A stretch of 64,000 bases of DNA from Chlorobiota bacterium (GCA_014191195.1 BJGZ01000012.1:16266-80265), one strand, 5' to 3'. Positions 54,722 through 64,000 are shown, counted from the stretch's first letter. Notes: generated from the letters alone by a model not told the origin. Translations and numbers: made by a program.

Positions 54722-55132
54722 ATGAAAATTATCAAAAGTTTAGCTATCATCGCAATCATTAGCATTGTAGCATCAGGTTGCACATCAGTAGATCATCGTT
54801 CAAATTTACATTCGGTTAAAGAACAAGATTTAACAGTAGGAAAAGTTCAAAAAGAAATTAAAGTTGGAATGAGTGGCGCACAAGTAGCTGAAGCATTGGG
54901 TTCTCCTAATATTGTTACAAAAGATGAAGGTGGGGATGAAACATGGGTATTTGACAAAATAGCGACAGAAGCATCATATTCAGAAAGTTCAAGTGGATTA
55001 TTCTTGATTTTATATGCATCCGGAAGTAGATCTGGAGCTGCTGCAGTAACCCAAAGGACATTAACTGTAGTTATAAAATTTGATACGAATAGTAAAGTGA
55101 AATCATTCTCATATCATGCCTCTAAGTTTTAA
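54722..55132 (+). CDS. SmpA/OmlA-like (BamE-fold) outer-membrane lipoprotein
   Basis: Seen: 136 residues with lipoprotein signal VASGC (C20). A small alpha/beta domain has IKVGMSGAQVAEALGSPNIVTKDEGGDETWVF, the pattern of BamE/SmpA-fold proteins, and a C-terminal beta region. A role in envelope assembly or signalling is plausible; a strict BamE assignment cannot be made. Follows the large T9SS client after 35 bp and precedes another lipoprotein. Confidence 0.75.
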   Translation: MKIIKSLAIIAIISIVASGCTSVDHRSNLHSVKEQDLTVGKVQKEIKVGMSGAQVAEALGSPNIVTKDEGGDETWVFDKIATEASYSESSSGLFLILYASGSRSGAAAVTQRTLTVVIKFDTNSKVKSFSYHASKF

Positions 55133-55167
55133 GCGTATAATTTATAACAATATAAAAGAGATCTGTT

Positions 55168-55761
55168 ATGAATAATAACCTTCATAAAAAAGCCAAGCAC
55201 ATAGTGCAAAACAATTCCTTTCTTATTCTTGCATTGATTGGAATTGTAAGCATGATACCCGCTTGTACAATTGTCAATACATATCAAGCACCAGATGCAC
55301 CAAAAACGCAATTACAAACAAGGCAAGTACAAACCAGAGAATTTGATACAAATAATGTAAAATTGATAATGAAAGCTGTTATCAATGTTTTACAAGATGA
55401 TGGTTTTATTGTCAAAAATGCACAATTGGATCTAGGATTACTTACAGCTCAAAAAGAGATAGACCTATCTCAATCTCGAGGTAATTCGAATGATTTTTGG
55501 TCGGAATTTTTTAAAGGAATAGATAGAAATAGATCACGAAATAGCACTGATTTAACATATAGTAAAATTAAAATTGTTGAATCAAGTGTCAATATTTCTG
55601 AATTTGGTAAGCAAACCAAAGTGCGAGCAAATTTTCAGGTAAAAGTTCTTGATAATTTAGGAAATCCTAAAGAAGTATATCAAGTTGAGGATGCTAAATT
55701 TTATCAAGATTTCTTTGTAAAAGTTGATAAAGGTGTCTTTATTCAAAAGCAGGGATTTTAA
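55168..55761 (+). CDS. Outer-membrane lipoprotein of unknown function
   Basis: Seen: 197 residues. The lipoprotein signal ends in MIPAC, and a conserved-looking core TREFDTNNVKLIMKAVINVLQDDGFIVKNAQLDLGLLTAQK is followed by beta strands to the end. The region from 60 to 105 resembles envelope lipoproteins sharing the QDDGFIVKNA motif. Adjacent to the BamE-fold lipoprotein, 35 bp downstream, so the two may act together. Confidence 0.6.
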   Translation: MNNNLHKKAKHIVQNNSFLILALIGIVSMIPACTIVNTYQAPDAPKTQLQTRQVQTREFDTNNVKLIMKAVINVLQDDGFIVKNAQLDLGLLTAQKEIDLSQSRGNSNDFWSEFFKGIDRNRSRNSTDLTYSKIKIVESSVNISEFGKQTKVRANFQVKVLDNLGNPKEVYQVEDAKFYQDFFVKVDKGVFIQKQGF

Positions 55762-55782
55762 TTTTTTATTTATTGGATTTTT

Positions 55783-56169
55783 ATGAACAAAGAATCAAGC
55801 TTAACACGATTAACACTCAATAATATACAATTCTATGCTAATCATGGTGTAAGAAGTGAAGAACAAACATTGGGTGGTAGATATCAGGTAGATATTGATT
55901 TATATTATTCTGATAAAACTGCTGTTCTAAGTGATGATGTACAGAATGCATTGAATTATGAAGAAATCATCTATTCAATAAATGAAATAGTAAATGGCGA
56001 TTCATATAGCCTAATAGAAACTTTAAGCTATGAAATTGCTAGTGAATTGATGGATAAATATTCGGCTATAGAAAAATTATCGGTAAGATTAAGAAAGTTG
56101 ACTGTTCCTATTAGACATATAATAGATTATGTAGAAGTAGAAAGATCGATGTCTAGAGATGCCTTCTAA
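55783..56169 (+). CDS. folB: Dihydroneopterin aldolase
   Basis: Folate pathway: converts 7,8-dihydroneopterin to 6-hydroxymethyl-7,8-dihydropterin and glycolaldehyde. Seen: 128 residues. LNNIQFYANHGVRSEEQTLGGRY, NALNYEEIIYSI, LIETLSYEIA (substrate glutamate) and RLRKLTVP (the catalytic lysine region) are present. Overlaps folK by 11 bp, so the two steps are coupled. Confidence 0.93.
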   Translation: MNKESSLTRLTLNNIQFYANHGVRSEEQTLGGRYQVDIDLYYSDKTAVLSDDVQNALNYEEIIYSINEIVNGDSYSLIETLSYEIASELMDKYSAIEKLSVRLRKLTVPIRHIIDYVEVERSMSRDAF

Positions 56170-56671
56170 TTCAACATCATTTATAGCTTTTTCTATTGGT
56201 GCTAATCTTGGTGATAGATTATCATCGATACAAAAAGCAATATCTTTACTTTCAGAATCTATCACTGATATGAAATGTTCATCAGTATATGAAACAGAAC
56301 CGGTTGGGTATAATAATCAGCCGGTTTTTCTTAATTGTGCTATATGTGGATATACCGATAAAAGCCCTGAGCACATTATTGAAATATGTAAAAGTATAGA
56401 ATATACAATTGGCAGACAATCAAGGCCAAAATGGCATGAAAGAGAGATTGATATAGATATAGTTTTATTCGAAGATTGTATATTGGATTCTGAAGACATA
56501 GCAATTCCTCATCCAAGGATGCATCTGAGATCATTTGTATTGCAACCATTAACAGAAATATCGCCCGATAGAATTCATCCTATTTTTAACAAAACAATCA
56601 AACAATTATTATCAGAGTGTACCGATACAGCAGAAATCAAGGTATTCGGAAAACCTACTCTTTTAATGTAA
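56159..56671 (+). CDS. folK: 6-hydroxymethyldihydropterin pyrophosphokinase
   Basis: Transfers pyrophosphate from ATP to the product of folB, giving the substrate of dihydropteroate synthase. Seen: 170 residues. FSIGANLGDR, SSVYETEPVG, QPVFLNCAI, the RQSRPKWHEREIDIDIVLF ATP/metal motif and IPHPRMHLRSFVL are all typical. Overlaps the folB stop by 11 bp. Confidence 0.95.
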   Translation: MPSNSTSFIAFSIGANLGDRLSSIQKAISLLSESITDMKCSSVYETEPVGYNNQPVFLNCAICGYTDKSPEHIIEICKSIEYTIGRQSRPKWHEREIDIDIVLFEDCILDSEDIAIPHPRMHLRSFVLQPLTEISPDRIHPIFNKTIKQLLSECTDTAEIKVFGKPTLLM

Positions 56672-56711
56672 TAATGTGAATTTCCTACTTTTTAATCAAT
56701 AAGTGATCTAT

Positions 56712-57911
56712 ATGTACGGTTATTTCCAACAGTTTTTACAGAATGAAATTGCAACTATTAAAGAAAATGGACTTTATAAATCAGAAAGGATTATTGTTTC
56801 TGAACAAGGTCCGGAAATTGAAGTTGCTGGAAGAAATACTAAAGTATTAAACTTTTGCTCTAATAATTATTTAGGTTTATCTTCACATCCCCAAGTGATA
56901 GAAGCTGCAAAACTTTCACTAGATTCTCATGGTTATGGGATGTCTAGCGTACGCTTTATTTGTGGAACACAAGATATTCACCGTGAATTAGAAAAGAAGA
57001 TAGCAGAATTTTGTGGTACAGATGACACTATCCTGTATGCTGCTTGTTTTGATGCAAATGGGGGAGTATTTGAACCATTACTTACCGAACAAGATGCTAT
57101 CATTTCAGATGAACTTAATCATGCTTCTATTATCGATGGAGTGCGTTTATGTAAAGCAAAAAGATATCGCTATAAATGTGCGGATATGGCCGATTTAGAA
57201 GAAAAATTACAACAAGCAAAAGCTGAAAATGCTCGATTTATTATGATTGCAACAGATGCAGTTTTCTCTATGGATGGAACAATAGCACCATTAGATAAAA
57301 TTTGTGATTTAGCAGATGCTTATGGAGCTTTAGTAATGACAGATGAATGTCATTCTATGGGATTTATGGGTGCCAAAGGCAGAGGAGTAACAGAATTATG
57401 TAATGCCACCGGACGCGTTGATATCATCACTGGAACACTTGGCAAAGCACTTGGCGGAGGAATTGGTGGATTCACTACAGGACGTCAAGAAATAATCGAC
57501 TTATTAAGACAGCGCTCACGTCCATATTTATTCAGTAATTCTTTACCTCCTTCTGTAGTTGGAGCATCAATTGAAATATTCAATGTATTAAGCACAACTA
57601 CACAATTAAGAGACACTTTAGAAGAGAATACACAGTATTTTCGTTTAAAAATGGAAACATTAGGCTTTGATATTAAATCTGGTACGCATCCTATTGTACC
57701 GATTATGCTTTATGATGCAGTATTGGCTCAAACATTTGCCAAAGAATTATTAGAAGAAAATATCTATGTAGTAGGTTTCTTTTTTCCTGTTGTCCCAAAA
57801 GGATTAGCCAGAATTCGTGTTCAGATTTCTGCTGCTCATACAAAAGAAGACTTAGATAAAGCAATTGCTGGATTTGAAAAGATTGGTAAAAAATTAGGCG
57901 TCATTAAATAA
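56712..57911 (+). CDS. kbl: Glycine C-acetyltransferase (2-amino-3-ketobutyrate CoA ligase)
   Basis: PLP enzyme cleaving 2-amino-3-ketobutyrate with CoA to glycine and acetyl-CoA in threonine breakdown. Seen: about 399 residues, closely similar along its whole length to the E. coli enzyme: INFCANNYLGL-type NFCSNNYLGL, GMSSVRFICGTQDIHRELE, DELNHASIIDGVRLCKAKRYRY, and the PLP lysine in TGTLGKALGG. The start at 56712 (ATG) is preferred to a GTG 9 bp upstream. Threonine dehydrogenase is not adjacent. It follows folK by 40 bp and the permease starts 11 bp later. Confidence 0.95.
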   Translation: MYGYFQQFLQNEIATIKENGLYKSERIIVSEQGPEIEVAGRNTKVLNFCSNNYLGLSSHPQVIEAAKLSLDSHGYGMSSVRFICGTQDIHRELEKKIAEFCGTDDTILYAACFDANGGVFEPLLTEQDAIISDELNHASIIDGVRLCKAKRYRYKCADMADLEEKLQQAKAENARFIMIATDAVFSMDGTIAPLDKICDLADAYGALVMTDECHSMGFMGAKGRGVTELCNATGRVDIITGTLGKALGGGIGGFTTGRQEIIDLLRQRSRPYLFSNSLPPSVVGASIEIFNVLSTTTQLRDTLEENTQYFRLKMETLGFDIKSGTHPIVPIMLYDAVLAQTFAKELLEENIYVVGFFFPVVPKGLARIRVQISAAHTKEDLDKAIAGFEKIGKKLGVIK

Positions 57912-57922
57912 TTGATATTATT

Positions 57923-58759
57923 GTGAAACCCATAGTAAATAATAAGATTATATCATCATTGATTATCAATGGAATATTAATAGCAACAGTTATTGTTATG
58001 ATTATTCCAATGATCATAATGCTAGCTTATTCCTTATTTCAATATCCAGAATCGTTCACTGCACCTTTGCAATTCTTTCAAGAAACTCCATCCTTTCAGA
58101 ATTATGCAGATATCTTTATTACTGACACATTTGGTAGATATTTTGTTAATTCATTAATGATAGCAATTATTGTTACGATTGGTAATGTATTTTTTGCCTC
58201 TTTATGTGGCTATGCTTTTGCTAGATACGATTTCCCCTGGAAACATATTCTATTTGCATCAGTTATGGGTTTAATGATGGTGCCACAGCAAGTAATAATG
58301 ATCCCACTGTATAGAATGATGGTTGCTTTTAATTGGATTGATACATTTTGGGCACTAATTGTTCCTGGTATTTTAGCGCCTTTTGCTGTATTTCTTATGC
58401 GTCAATTTATACAATCTTTACCCTCGGATATCGAAGATGCTGCAAGAATAGATGGAGCTGGTGAACTTTATATCTTTTTTAGAATAGTATTGCCATTATG
58501 TAAACCCGTTATAACAGTATTAGCTATTTACACATTTCTAGGAAGTTGGAATTCATTCCTTTATCCCTTTTTATTTACAAATTCACCAGAAATGCGCACA
58601 TTGCCTGTGGGCTTGGCATATTATATTGGACGTCAATCTATAGATTGGGGACATCTTATGGCTGGCGCCAGTATTTCTGCAATTCCGGTATTATTATTGT
58701 TTATTCTCTTTAGTAAAAAAATAATTGAAGGTTTAACAGCTGGAGCATTAAAAGAATAA
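57923..58759 (+). CDS. Carbohydrate ABC transporter permease (MalG-like), orphan
   Basis: Seen: 278 residues with six predicted membrane helices, GTG start. The EAA loop EDAARIDGAGELYIFFRIVLPLCKP contacts the ATPase, and SLMIAIIVTIGNVFFASLCGYAFARYDF is typical of MalG/UgpE. The usual partners (binding protein, MalF-like permease and ATPase) are not adjacent, so it must pair with proteins encoded elsewhere or be a relic. One base separates it from the end of the convergent GH31 gene. No terminator is seen between the two. Confidence 0.88.
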   Translation: MKPIVNNKIISSLIINGILIATVIVMIIPMIIMLAYSLFQYPESFTAPLQFFQETPSFQNYADIFITDTFGRYFVNSLMIAIIVTIGNVFFASLCGYAFARYDFPWKHILFASVMGLMMVPQQVIMIPLYRMMVAFNWIDTFWALIVPGILAPFAVFLMRQFIQSLPSDIEDAARIDGAGELYIFFRIVLPLCKPVITVLAIYTFLGSWNSFLYPFLFTNSPEMRTLPVGLAYYIGRQSIDWGHLMAGASISAIPVLLLFILFSKKIIEGLTAGALKE

Positions 58760-58760
58760 A

Positions 58761-61676
58761 TTATTTCGAATGAACGATAGATAGAATTGGTGCTTTTTCT
58801 CCATTCATTGAATAGCGAATGTGTAATTCTCCAACTTTATTATTGTTCTTAGTTGTTGTATACCAAGCAATTGGAACTTTGCTTTTTAAGAATGAACCTT
58901 CATCTTTAGCCAACTTCATCGATATATTATTAGCTTTAACAGATATAGGCGCATGCTCTACATTGATAAAATTTAAGTGAAAAGACCTTTTGGAAGGCTC
59001 TCCAGTAAATCCTTTCCCTTGCTTATACTGAATTGAAAATTGAGTTTCTTTATGAATATTAGACTCAATAGCTTTAAATTCAATCAGTCTATATGCGCTG
59101 TCTTTCATAGACATCGGATCTTTCCCATTATCGGTAAATAAATCAAAAGTATTCTCTTTTACAGTCGTATCTCTATAGTATAAAACATAGAAAGTATCGG
59201 CCTTATATTGCTGTGTATTCTCAAGTTCTTTGGTAAGCGGAAGAATTGTACCTGCTTTAATAAATATTGGCAAAGCAGAAATAGGAGCCAAAACATCTAA
59301 AGAACTATTTCCAGTGATTTTAGTATTGCTCCAATAGTCAAACCAATTGCCATGTGGAAGAATCACATTTCTTTTTCTTTTTCCAGCCTCTAAAATAGGT
59401 GCAATTAGTATATTATTACCCCACAGATATTCATCTTGAATTTCTGTATAATTGGAATAAGCAATATCATTCCAAAAGATTGGCCTTGCTAAAGGAAAAC
59501 CTTTTTGTGAGTTTTCCCATGCTAATGTGTAATTATACGGAAGAAATCTGGTTCTAAGTTTTATGTATTCCCTAATAATAGAAAGTACAGAATCTGGATA
59601 ATTGACAGGTTCAGATGGAACGCCTTCGCCATGAGCCCTCATAATTGGACAAAATGCTCCAAATTGTAGCCATCGGATATATAAATCATCATTTTGTGGG
59701 CCTCCTGTAAATCCACCTAAATCAGAATGCATATAACCAACACCATTGAGTCCCATTGTAAGCATAATTGGTATTTGCGCCTGTAAACCCTCATTACTTC
59801 TTTGAATATCACCAGACGAAGGAAATGTAGAATAGCGCTGCATCCCTGTATATCCTGCCCTACAAAGATTGAATAGCCGTGTTTTAGGTGCATATTCTTT
59901 ATAAACATCCCAAAGCATTTCACTCCAAAACATTGAATATAAATTGTGTACTTCACGAGCTTTTCCTAAAGTATGTATCATATCTTTAGGATGATTTTCA
60001 GGCTCTCCCAAATCACTCCACCAACCTCCAACATTAAGAGATAATTGTTTTTTATAAAATGAGCTCATCCACTTTTTTGCGTCATTATTGAAAATATCTA
60101 ATAATGATGCTGGACCCGCCCAAAAATCCGAAATAATATATGGTTGATTAAATTCATTTTTCGCAAAATAATCATGATCAGAAGCATAAGAATATTGAGA
60201 AGAACTTGTAATAAAATAAGGTTCTGTAATCAGAATAGTCTTAACACCAAGAGAATCAAAAGATGCAATCATTTCTTTTGGATTAGGCCATTGCTCATTA
60301 TCCCAATCTAAATTCCCCATAAATTCTTTTTTTCCAAACCAATATAAATCTAATACCAGGGCATCTAAAGGGATCTTAGCTTTTTTAAACTTTTTTACAA
60401 TGTCAATTGCTTCATTTTGATTCTTATAACCATATTTTGATTGAATAAATCCAAGAGACCAAATGGGTGGTAAAGGCTGATGTCCTGATAAATCAGTAAA
60501 AGATGATACAATATCAGCAAATGAATCACCCCAAAATACTATATAAGATAAGCTTCCTGATTCTATAGTAAATTTCATCGTGGATTTATTTTTGAATCCA
60601 ATATCTGCCCTACCTGCTGCATAAGTATCTAAATAGAGTCCATAATTTTGATTTGAAATAAACAAAGGAATAGTTGCATTAAGTTGTTCAGCCCCATTAG
60701 CATACCCATATACAGCAGTATTATATAAAGGAAAAGAGTATCCTCTTTTATCTAATGGTAATGCCCTAGATCCACCACCAAAAATTGATTCATCAGGACT
60801 TAATTCAAATGAAACAGCTTTATTTTGATGGTGTTCAAATAGTCCATTGAATTCTCTTAGCAACAATTGTTTATTGTGTATAAAAGATAATCGAACAGGA
60901 TTTTTATCCACTTTGCAAATAATTTCATTATCAAAAGATCTAAACTCCATAAAATCTCCAAAATCAATTGAGATAAATTGAATAGAGGAAGGTATAGGTT
61001 TTATTCCAAAAGGATTGTGTAATGGTGGATGAGGTTGTTCTGAAAAGCTAACTCTTAATGCTTTATTATGGAGTCTTTGTATAGAAATTTTCCCTTTTGT
61101 AAGATGTACTACTATGCCATTGCTATCTTGAAAATAACCTTCAAAATTTTGATACTGAATAGGAAATGGTAATGTATCATAAAGAAGATTCATTGAAGAT
61201 TGTTTATCATTATCAATAAGTTCTTCGGAAGGATAGTCAATAAAAAAATCTTGATTTTTTTCATCCTTCCCAACAATAGAGCCATCTGTATTTCTAAAAA
61301 CACAAGCAATTTTTACAATATCTTCATCAGATTGAACAGAATAAAAACTTCTAGGATGAATCCTTATCATAAATGTGTCTTCGGATATTCGATTCATTTT
61401 GACTTTTTGATCTGATGTTCCCCATTCACCAATAATATGTTTCCAAGAAGTTGCAGAACTACTTGTAGATGTTATTAAGCCAGTATGAATAAAAATATCA
61501 GATTGATAATGCGCTAAAGCCTGATTACCTGTATTTGCATAATATATAAGGGTAATAGTATCGTTCGGGCCTGGTTTATCTGGAAATATATGTACTGCAG
61601 AAACTCCGGCATATCCAGAACTACAAAGAATACACATCACCGATAAGAGAAGAGTTGTCTTAAAGAGATAATTCAT
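58761..61676 (-). CDS. Secreted glycoside hydrolase family 31 enzyme
   Basis: Alpha-glucosidase/alpha-xylosidase-type exo-enzyme acting outside the cytoplasm. Seen: 971 residues. The signal peptide ends SGYA. The N-terminal Ig-like domain (about 25-150, with HTGLITS and WKHIIGEWG) resembles starch-binding-type domains of Bacteroidetes amylases. The GH31 N-domain and a (beta/alpha)8 barrel follow, with predicted nucleophile D555 (WWSDLGEPE) and acid/base D623 (SSGDIQRS). C-terminal beta domains complete it. No T9SS tail, so periplasmic or anchored by other means. Located 12 bp after the SemiSWEET gene on the same strand, suggesting coupled glucose release and uptake. Confidence 0.88.
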   Translation of the reverse strand: MNYLFKTTLLLSVMCILCSSGYAGVSAVHIFPDKPGPNDTITLIYYANTGNQALAHYQSDIFIHTGLITSTSSSATSWKHIIGEWGTSDQKVKMNRISEDTFMIRIHPRSFYSVQSDEDIVKIACVFRNTDGSIVGKDEKNQDFFIDYPSEELIDNDKQSSMNLLYDTLPFPIQYQNFEGYFQDSNGIVVHLTKGKISIQRLHNKALRVSFSEQPHPPLHNPFGIKPIPSSIQFISIDFGDFMEFRSFDNEIICKVDKNPVRLSFIHNKQLLLREFNGLFEHHQNKAVSFELSPDESIFGGGSRALPLDKRGYSFPLYNTAVYGYANGAEQLNATIPLFISNQNYGLYLDTYAAGRADIGFKNKSTMKFTIESGSLSYIVFWGDSFADIVSSFTDLSGHQPLPPIWSLGFIQSKYGYKNQNEAIDIVKKFKKAKIPLDALVLDLYWFGKKEFMGNLDWDNEQWPNPKEMIASFDSLGVKTILITEPYFITSSSQYSYASDHDYFAKNEFNQPYIISDFWAGPASLLDIFNNDAKKWMSSFYKKQLSLNVGGWWSDLGEPENHPKDMIHTLGKAREVHNLYSMFWSEMLWDVYKEYAPKTRLFNLCRAGYTGMQRYSTFPSSGDIQRSNEGLQAQIPIMLTMGLNGVGYMHSDLGGFTGGPQNDDLYIRWLQFGAFCPIMRAHGEGVPSEPVNYPDSVLSIIREYIKLRTRFLPYNYTLAWENSQKGFPLARPIFWNDIAYSNYTEIQDEYLWGNNILIAPILEAGKRKRNVILPHGNWFDYWSNTKITGNSSLDVLAPISALPIFIKAGTILPLTKELENTQQYKADTFYVLYYRDTTVKENTFDLFTDNGKDPMSMKDSAYRLIEFKAIESNIHKETQFSIQYKQGKGFTGEPSKRSFHLNFINVEHAPISVKANNISMKLAKDEGSFLKSKVPIAWYTTTKNNNKVGELHIRYSMNGEKAPILSIVHSK

Positions 61677-61689
61677 TGTTTTTTGAGAA

Positions 61690-61953
61690 TTAAGATGATT
61701 TATTATAGATCAATTTAATATATGAGATAAAACCAATAAAAATGAGAGCAACACCATTTGCTAACATGATGATGATATCTTCTCTTAACAAACCATATAA
61801 AAGCCAAAGAATAGCACCTGCAAACATCATAGTAAAAGTGCCAGCAGATAATTGATCTGTTTCCTTTGTTTTCCACACTTTGATTACTTGCGGTAATAAA
61901 GCAAAAGTAGAGCAAAAAGCAGCTGTATATCCTATCAAAGAAATAATAATCAT
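61690..61953 (-). CDS. SemiSWEET sugar transporter
   Basis: Small three-helix bidirectional sugar transporter that works as a dimer. Seen: 87 residues with three membrane helices. The family motifs LLPQVIKVWKTKETDQLS in helix 1, FAGAILWLLYGLLRED and MLANGVALIFIGF in helices 2 and 3 are present. It is the upstream gene of the GH31 hydrolase pair (12 bp gap), so its natural substrate is probably glucose or a small maltosaccharide. Confidence 0.88.
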   Translation of the reverse strand: MIIISLIGYTAAFCSTFALLPQVIKVWKTKETDQLSAGTFTMMFAGAILWLLYGLLREDIIIMLANGVALIFIGFISYIKLIYNKSS

Positions 61954-62018
61954 GAAATTACTAATGCCAAAAAATGAGGGAAAATCATCAATCTATAATG
62001 CTAGTAAACAGAATCTGA

Positions 62019-62819
62019 TTATTGTTTTTGTGAATTAGATAACCAATCCGACAATTTCGAAGGGAAATTAGATACCAAGGCGCATGCATTATATTTCATG
62101 ATTTTTTTAAAATCTTTCTCTGAATTTATACTGTAAACACCCATCATAAGTTTATGTGCAAAAGCATCATCATCTCGTCTATGATTTAATTCTTTAAGAG
62201 AGCATACAAAAGCATCACAATTAATTTCTTTTGCAATCTCCGAAGGAAGTCTTTTATCTCCAGGAACATTAATAGCCGAAGTATAAAGATTATGATATAT
62301 TTTTTTTAAATATGCTAATGAGTGATGATGAAAGGATCCAAATAAAGTTACCTCTGACATGTGAGCTTGAATCACTATATCGGTAATTGCATCAACCCTT
62401 TTTTTAAAATCTTCTTGAGGTTGGGGAGGCTTTATCTCTATATTAACAAAAATCTTATGTTTTTTTAGAAGCTCAATTGCCTCGTATAATAAAGGTATTC
62501 TTTCTGCAGAGTATTTTGTATCAAACCATGAACCAGCATCAATAGAGTGTAATTCAGAATATGTATAATTACTTATTAATCCTTTGCCAGATGTGGTTCT
62601 TCCAAGATGAGGATCATGAAGTAATACTACTTGATTATCTTTAGTCAATTGAACATCTACTTCAATGACAGATGCACCTGCGTCAATTGCCTTTTGTAAC
62701 GATATAAGCGTGTTCTCAGGTGCAGTTCCAGAAGATCCCCTATGAGCAACTATAAACCTTGTGCCTGATTCTGCTAATATCCTTAATGAATATTCTTTAT
62801 CTGAAAAAGTATCAGTCAT
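62019..62819 (-). CDS. Glycerophosphodiester phosphodiesterase
   Basis: Hydrolyses glycerophosphodiesters to glycerol-3-phosphate and an alcohol. Seen: 266 residues, no signal peptide, TIM-barrel pattern. AHRGSSGTAPENTL with the catalytic histidine, EVDVQLTKDNQ, LLHDPHLGRTTSG and VNIEIKP with the metal-binding acidic residue are present. Cytoplasmic by sequence, as for UgpQ. Separated from SemiSWEET by 65 bp on the same strand. Confidence 0.93.
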   Translation of the reverse strand: MTDTFSDKEYSLRILAESGTRFIVAHRGSSGTAPENTLISLQKAIDAGASVIEVDVQLTKDNQVVLLHDPHLGRTTSGKGLISNYTYSELHSIDAGSWFDTKYSAERIPLLYEAIELLKKHKIFVNIEIKPPQPQEDFKKRVDAITDIVIQAHMSEVTLFGSFHHHSLAYLKKIYHNLYTSAINVPGDKRLPSEIAKEINCDAFVCSLKELNHRRDDDAFAHKLMMGVYSINSEKDFKKIMKYNACALVSNFPSKLSDWLSNSQKQ

Positions 62820-62854
62820 TTATATATTCTGAAAAGTATATAAAGTAATATCTA

Positions 62855-62862
62855 CAAATCTA
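62855..62862 (-). promoter_or_regulatory. Bacteroidota-type -7 box upstream of the GDPD gene
   Basis: On the minus strand it reads TAGATTTG, matching TAnnTTTG, 35 bp before the ATG. No -33 at consensus distance. Confidence 0.35.
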
Positions 62863-63114
62863 TCATTTAATATCATTTTTGAAAATATTCAAAGAATAAA
62901 ATCTTGTAGAAAAGCCAATATGATGCAATAATCTTTAGTTTAACACGTCCAACCAACATGCAAAGTTGACTGCTTTAGGTATACACAATTCATAGCTATC
63001 TATACACATTTCTATATATGATAACTATATTTTAAGGCATAAATTTACAATCAGAATTTGCATGAATATATATAACATAATCTAAATAATCTCCTTAATT
63101 ATTGGAGAACGTAA

Positions 63115-64000
63115 ATGGAAGGAAATTTTTCAAATAGAGTTCAAGATGTAATACGTTTAAGCCGTGAAGAAGCCTTGCGTTTAGGGCATGATTATATCGG
63201 GACTGAACATTTACTGTTAGGTATAATCCGTGAAGGCGAAGGTATTGCGGTAAAAGTATTAAGAAATTTGGATATTGATTTATTCAAGTTAAAGAAGGCA
63301 ATAGAAGATACTATTAGATCAAGCTCTGGAACTCTTACCATAGGTAATATTCCTTTAACCAAACAAGCTGAAAAAGTATTAAAGATTACATATCTTGAAG
63401 CAAAGCTTTATAAGTCGGATGTTATTGGAACAGAACATTTACTCTTAGCTTTATTGAGAGATGATGATAATATAGCTGCTCAGATCCTTTCTCAGTTCTC
63501 TTTAAGTTATGAAAGCATAAGAAAAGAACTAGATAATATTATAAATGGACGTCAAAGCACTTCTGTTAAATCTGAAAAATTAAAGTCTACATCAAAAGGC
63601 CCTGCCGTTCAAGAAAAGCAAAAGACACCTGTACTAGATAATTTTGGAAGAGATTTAACAAAATTAGCATCAGAAGGGAAACTTGACCCCGTTATAGGAA
63701 GAGAAAAAGAAATTGAAAGAGTTTCTCAAATACTTTCCAGAAGAAAAAAGAATAATCCAGTATTAATTGGCGAGCCAGGCGTTGGTAAAACAGCAATTGT
63801 AGAAGGCCTAGCGTTAAAAATCATGGAGAAGAAAGTTTCAAGAGTACTATTTGATAAACGAATAGTTACCCTAGACATAGCTGCATTAGTTGCTGGAACA
63901 AAATATCGGGGACAATTCGAAGAACGCATGAAAGCGGTGATGAATGAATTAGAAAAAGCAAAAGATGTCATTCTATTTATAGATGAATTACATACAATTG
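63115..64000 (+). CDS. clpC: ATP-dependent Clp protease ATPase ClpC (N-terminal part, cut by window end)
   Basis: Chaperone ring that feeds substrates to ClpP. Seen: the first 295 codons, then the window ends in frame. Two Clp-N repeats (about 1-75 and 80-145, each with an IGTEHLLL segment) are followed by a short linker and then the first AAA+ domain, with Walker A GEPGVGKT (219-226), [10 protein letters not shown] and Walker [10 protein letters not shown] (D290, E291). The ATG at 63115 has a GGAGA ribosome-binding site 6 bp upstream. No CtsR or CIRCE operator was recognised in the 295-bp upstream gap. Confidence 0.96.
   Translation, partial: MEGNFSNRVQDVIRLSREEALRLGHDYIGTEHLLLGIIREGEGIAVKVLRNLDIDLFKLKKAIEDTIRSSSGTLTIGNIPLTKQAEKVLKITYLEAKLYKSDVIGTEHLLLALLRDDDNIAAQILSQFSLSYESIRKELDNIINGRQSTSVKSEKLKSTSKGPAVQEKQKTPVLDNFGRDLTKLASEGKLDPVIGREKEIERVSQILSRRKKNNPVLIGEPGVGKTAIVEGLALKIMEKKVSRVLFDKRIVTLDIAALVAGTKYRGQFEERMKAVMNELEKAKDVILFIDELHTI

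Overview
This window looks like the chromosome of an AT-rich member of the Bacteroidota/Chlorobi (FCB) assemblage, possibly a Kapabacteria- or Ignavibacteria-like lineage. That placement is inference. The sequence evidence is: C-terminal type IX secretion (T9SS) sorting signatures on two secreted proteins; a divergent GldL/GldM-like pair at the left edge; a Fibrobacter-succinogenes-major-paralogous-domain lipoprotein; a TonB receptor with an N-terminal carboxypeptidase-regulatory domain; a serine-palmitoyltransferase-type enzyme; and -7 boxes of the form TAnnTTTG, including one complete TTTG-N20-TAnnTTTG promoter in front of tRNA-Glu. No rRNA genes, CRISPR arrays, insertion sequences or prophage genes were seen.

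Layout. 1-2.3 kb: gldL/gldM-like pair. 2.4-12.7 kb, plus strand: serine palmitoyltransferase, two secreted cyclophilins, glucan phosphorylase, Era, a fatty acid hydroxylase, a solitary nuoC, two uncharacterised genes and lepA. 12.7-16 kb: outer-membrane barrel, rsmB and an FnIII lipoprotein. 16.2-21.5 kb: leucine dehydrogenase, nusB, a sugar nucleotidyltransferase, metK and ahcY. 21.6-30.7 kb: mnmH, tRNA-Glu, mltB-like and yggS genes, a large Dna2-like nuclease-helicase, lpd, a TlpA-like thioredoxin and a peroxiredoxin. 30.7-35.6 kb: an OlsF-like double acyltransferase, an M1 aminopeptidase and a secreted nuclease. 35.8-40.1 kb: TPR-LuxR regulator, a second divergent metK with an unknown upstream partner, and a second unknown gene. 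40.1-48.7 kb is the most accessory-looking part: TonB receptor, a 485-bp gap with a possible 55-codon gene, two glycosyltransferases, a beta-helix protein, a 554-bp gap with a sigma-54-like site, a truncated LamG gene and the FISUMP lipoprotein. 48.9-51 kb: tRNA-Phe, rfbC, radC and cutA. 51-64 kb: a 1.2-kilo-residue T9SS client, two lipoproteins, folB-folK-kbl-permease, GH31, SemiSWEET, GDPD and the start of clpC.

How the genes fit together. metK and ahcY form an adjacent SAM-cycle pair. folB and folK overlap. mltB-like and yggS are nearly contiguous. The palmitoyltransferase, fatty acid hydroxylase and OlsF-like acyltransferase suggest phosphorus-free lipids (sphingolipids, hydroxylated lipids, aminolipids) in the envelope. 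The phosphorylase, GH31, SemiSWEET and MalG-like permease suggest alpha-glucan turnover. The T9SS pair and the sorting domains suggest a working secretion route for the large surface proteins. The best candidates for undescribed biology are the second metK with its unknown operon partner, the strongly divergent GldL/M pair, and the unassigned small genes. No obvious defence island or mobile element is present.
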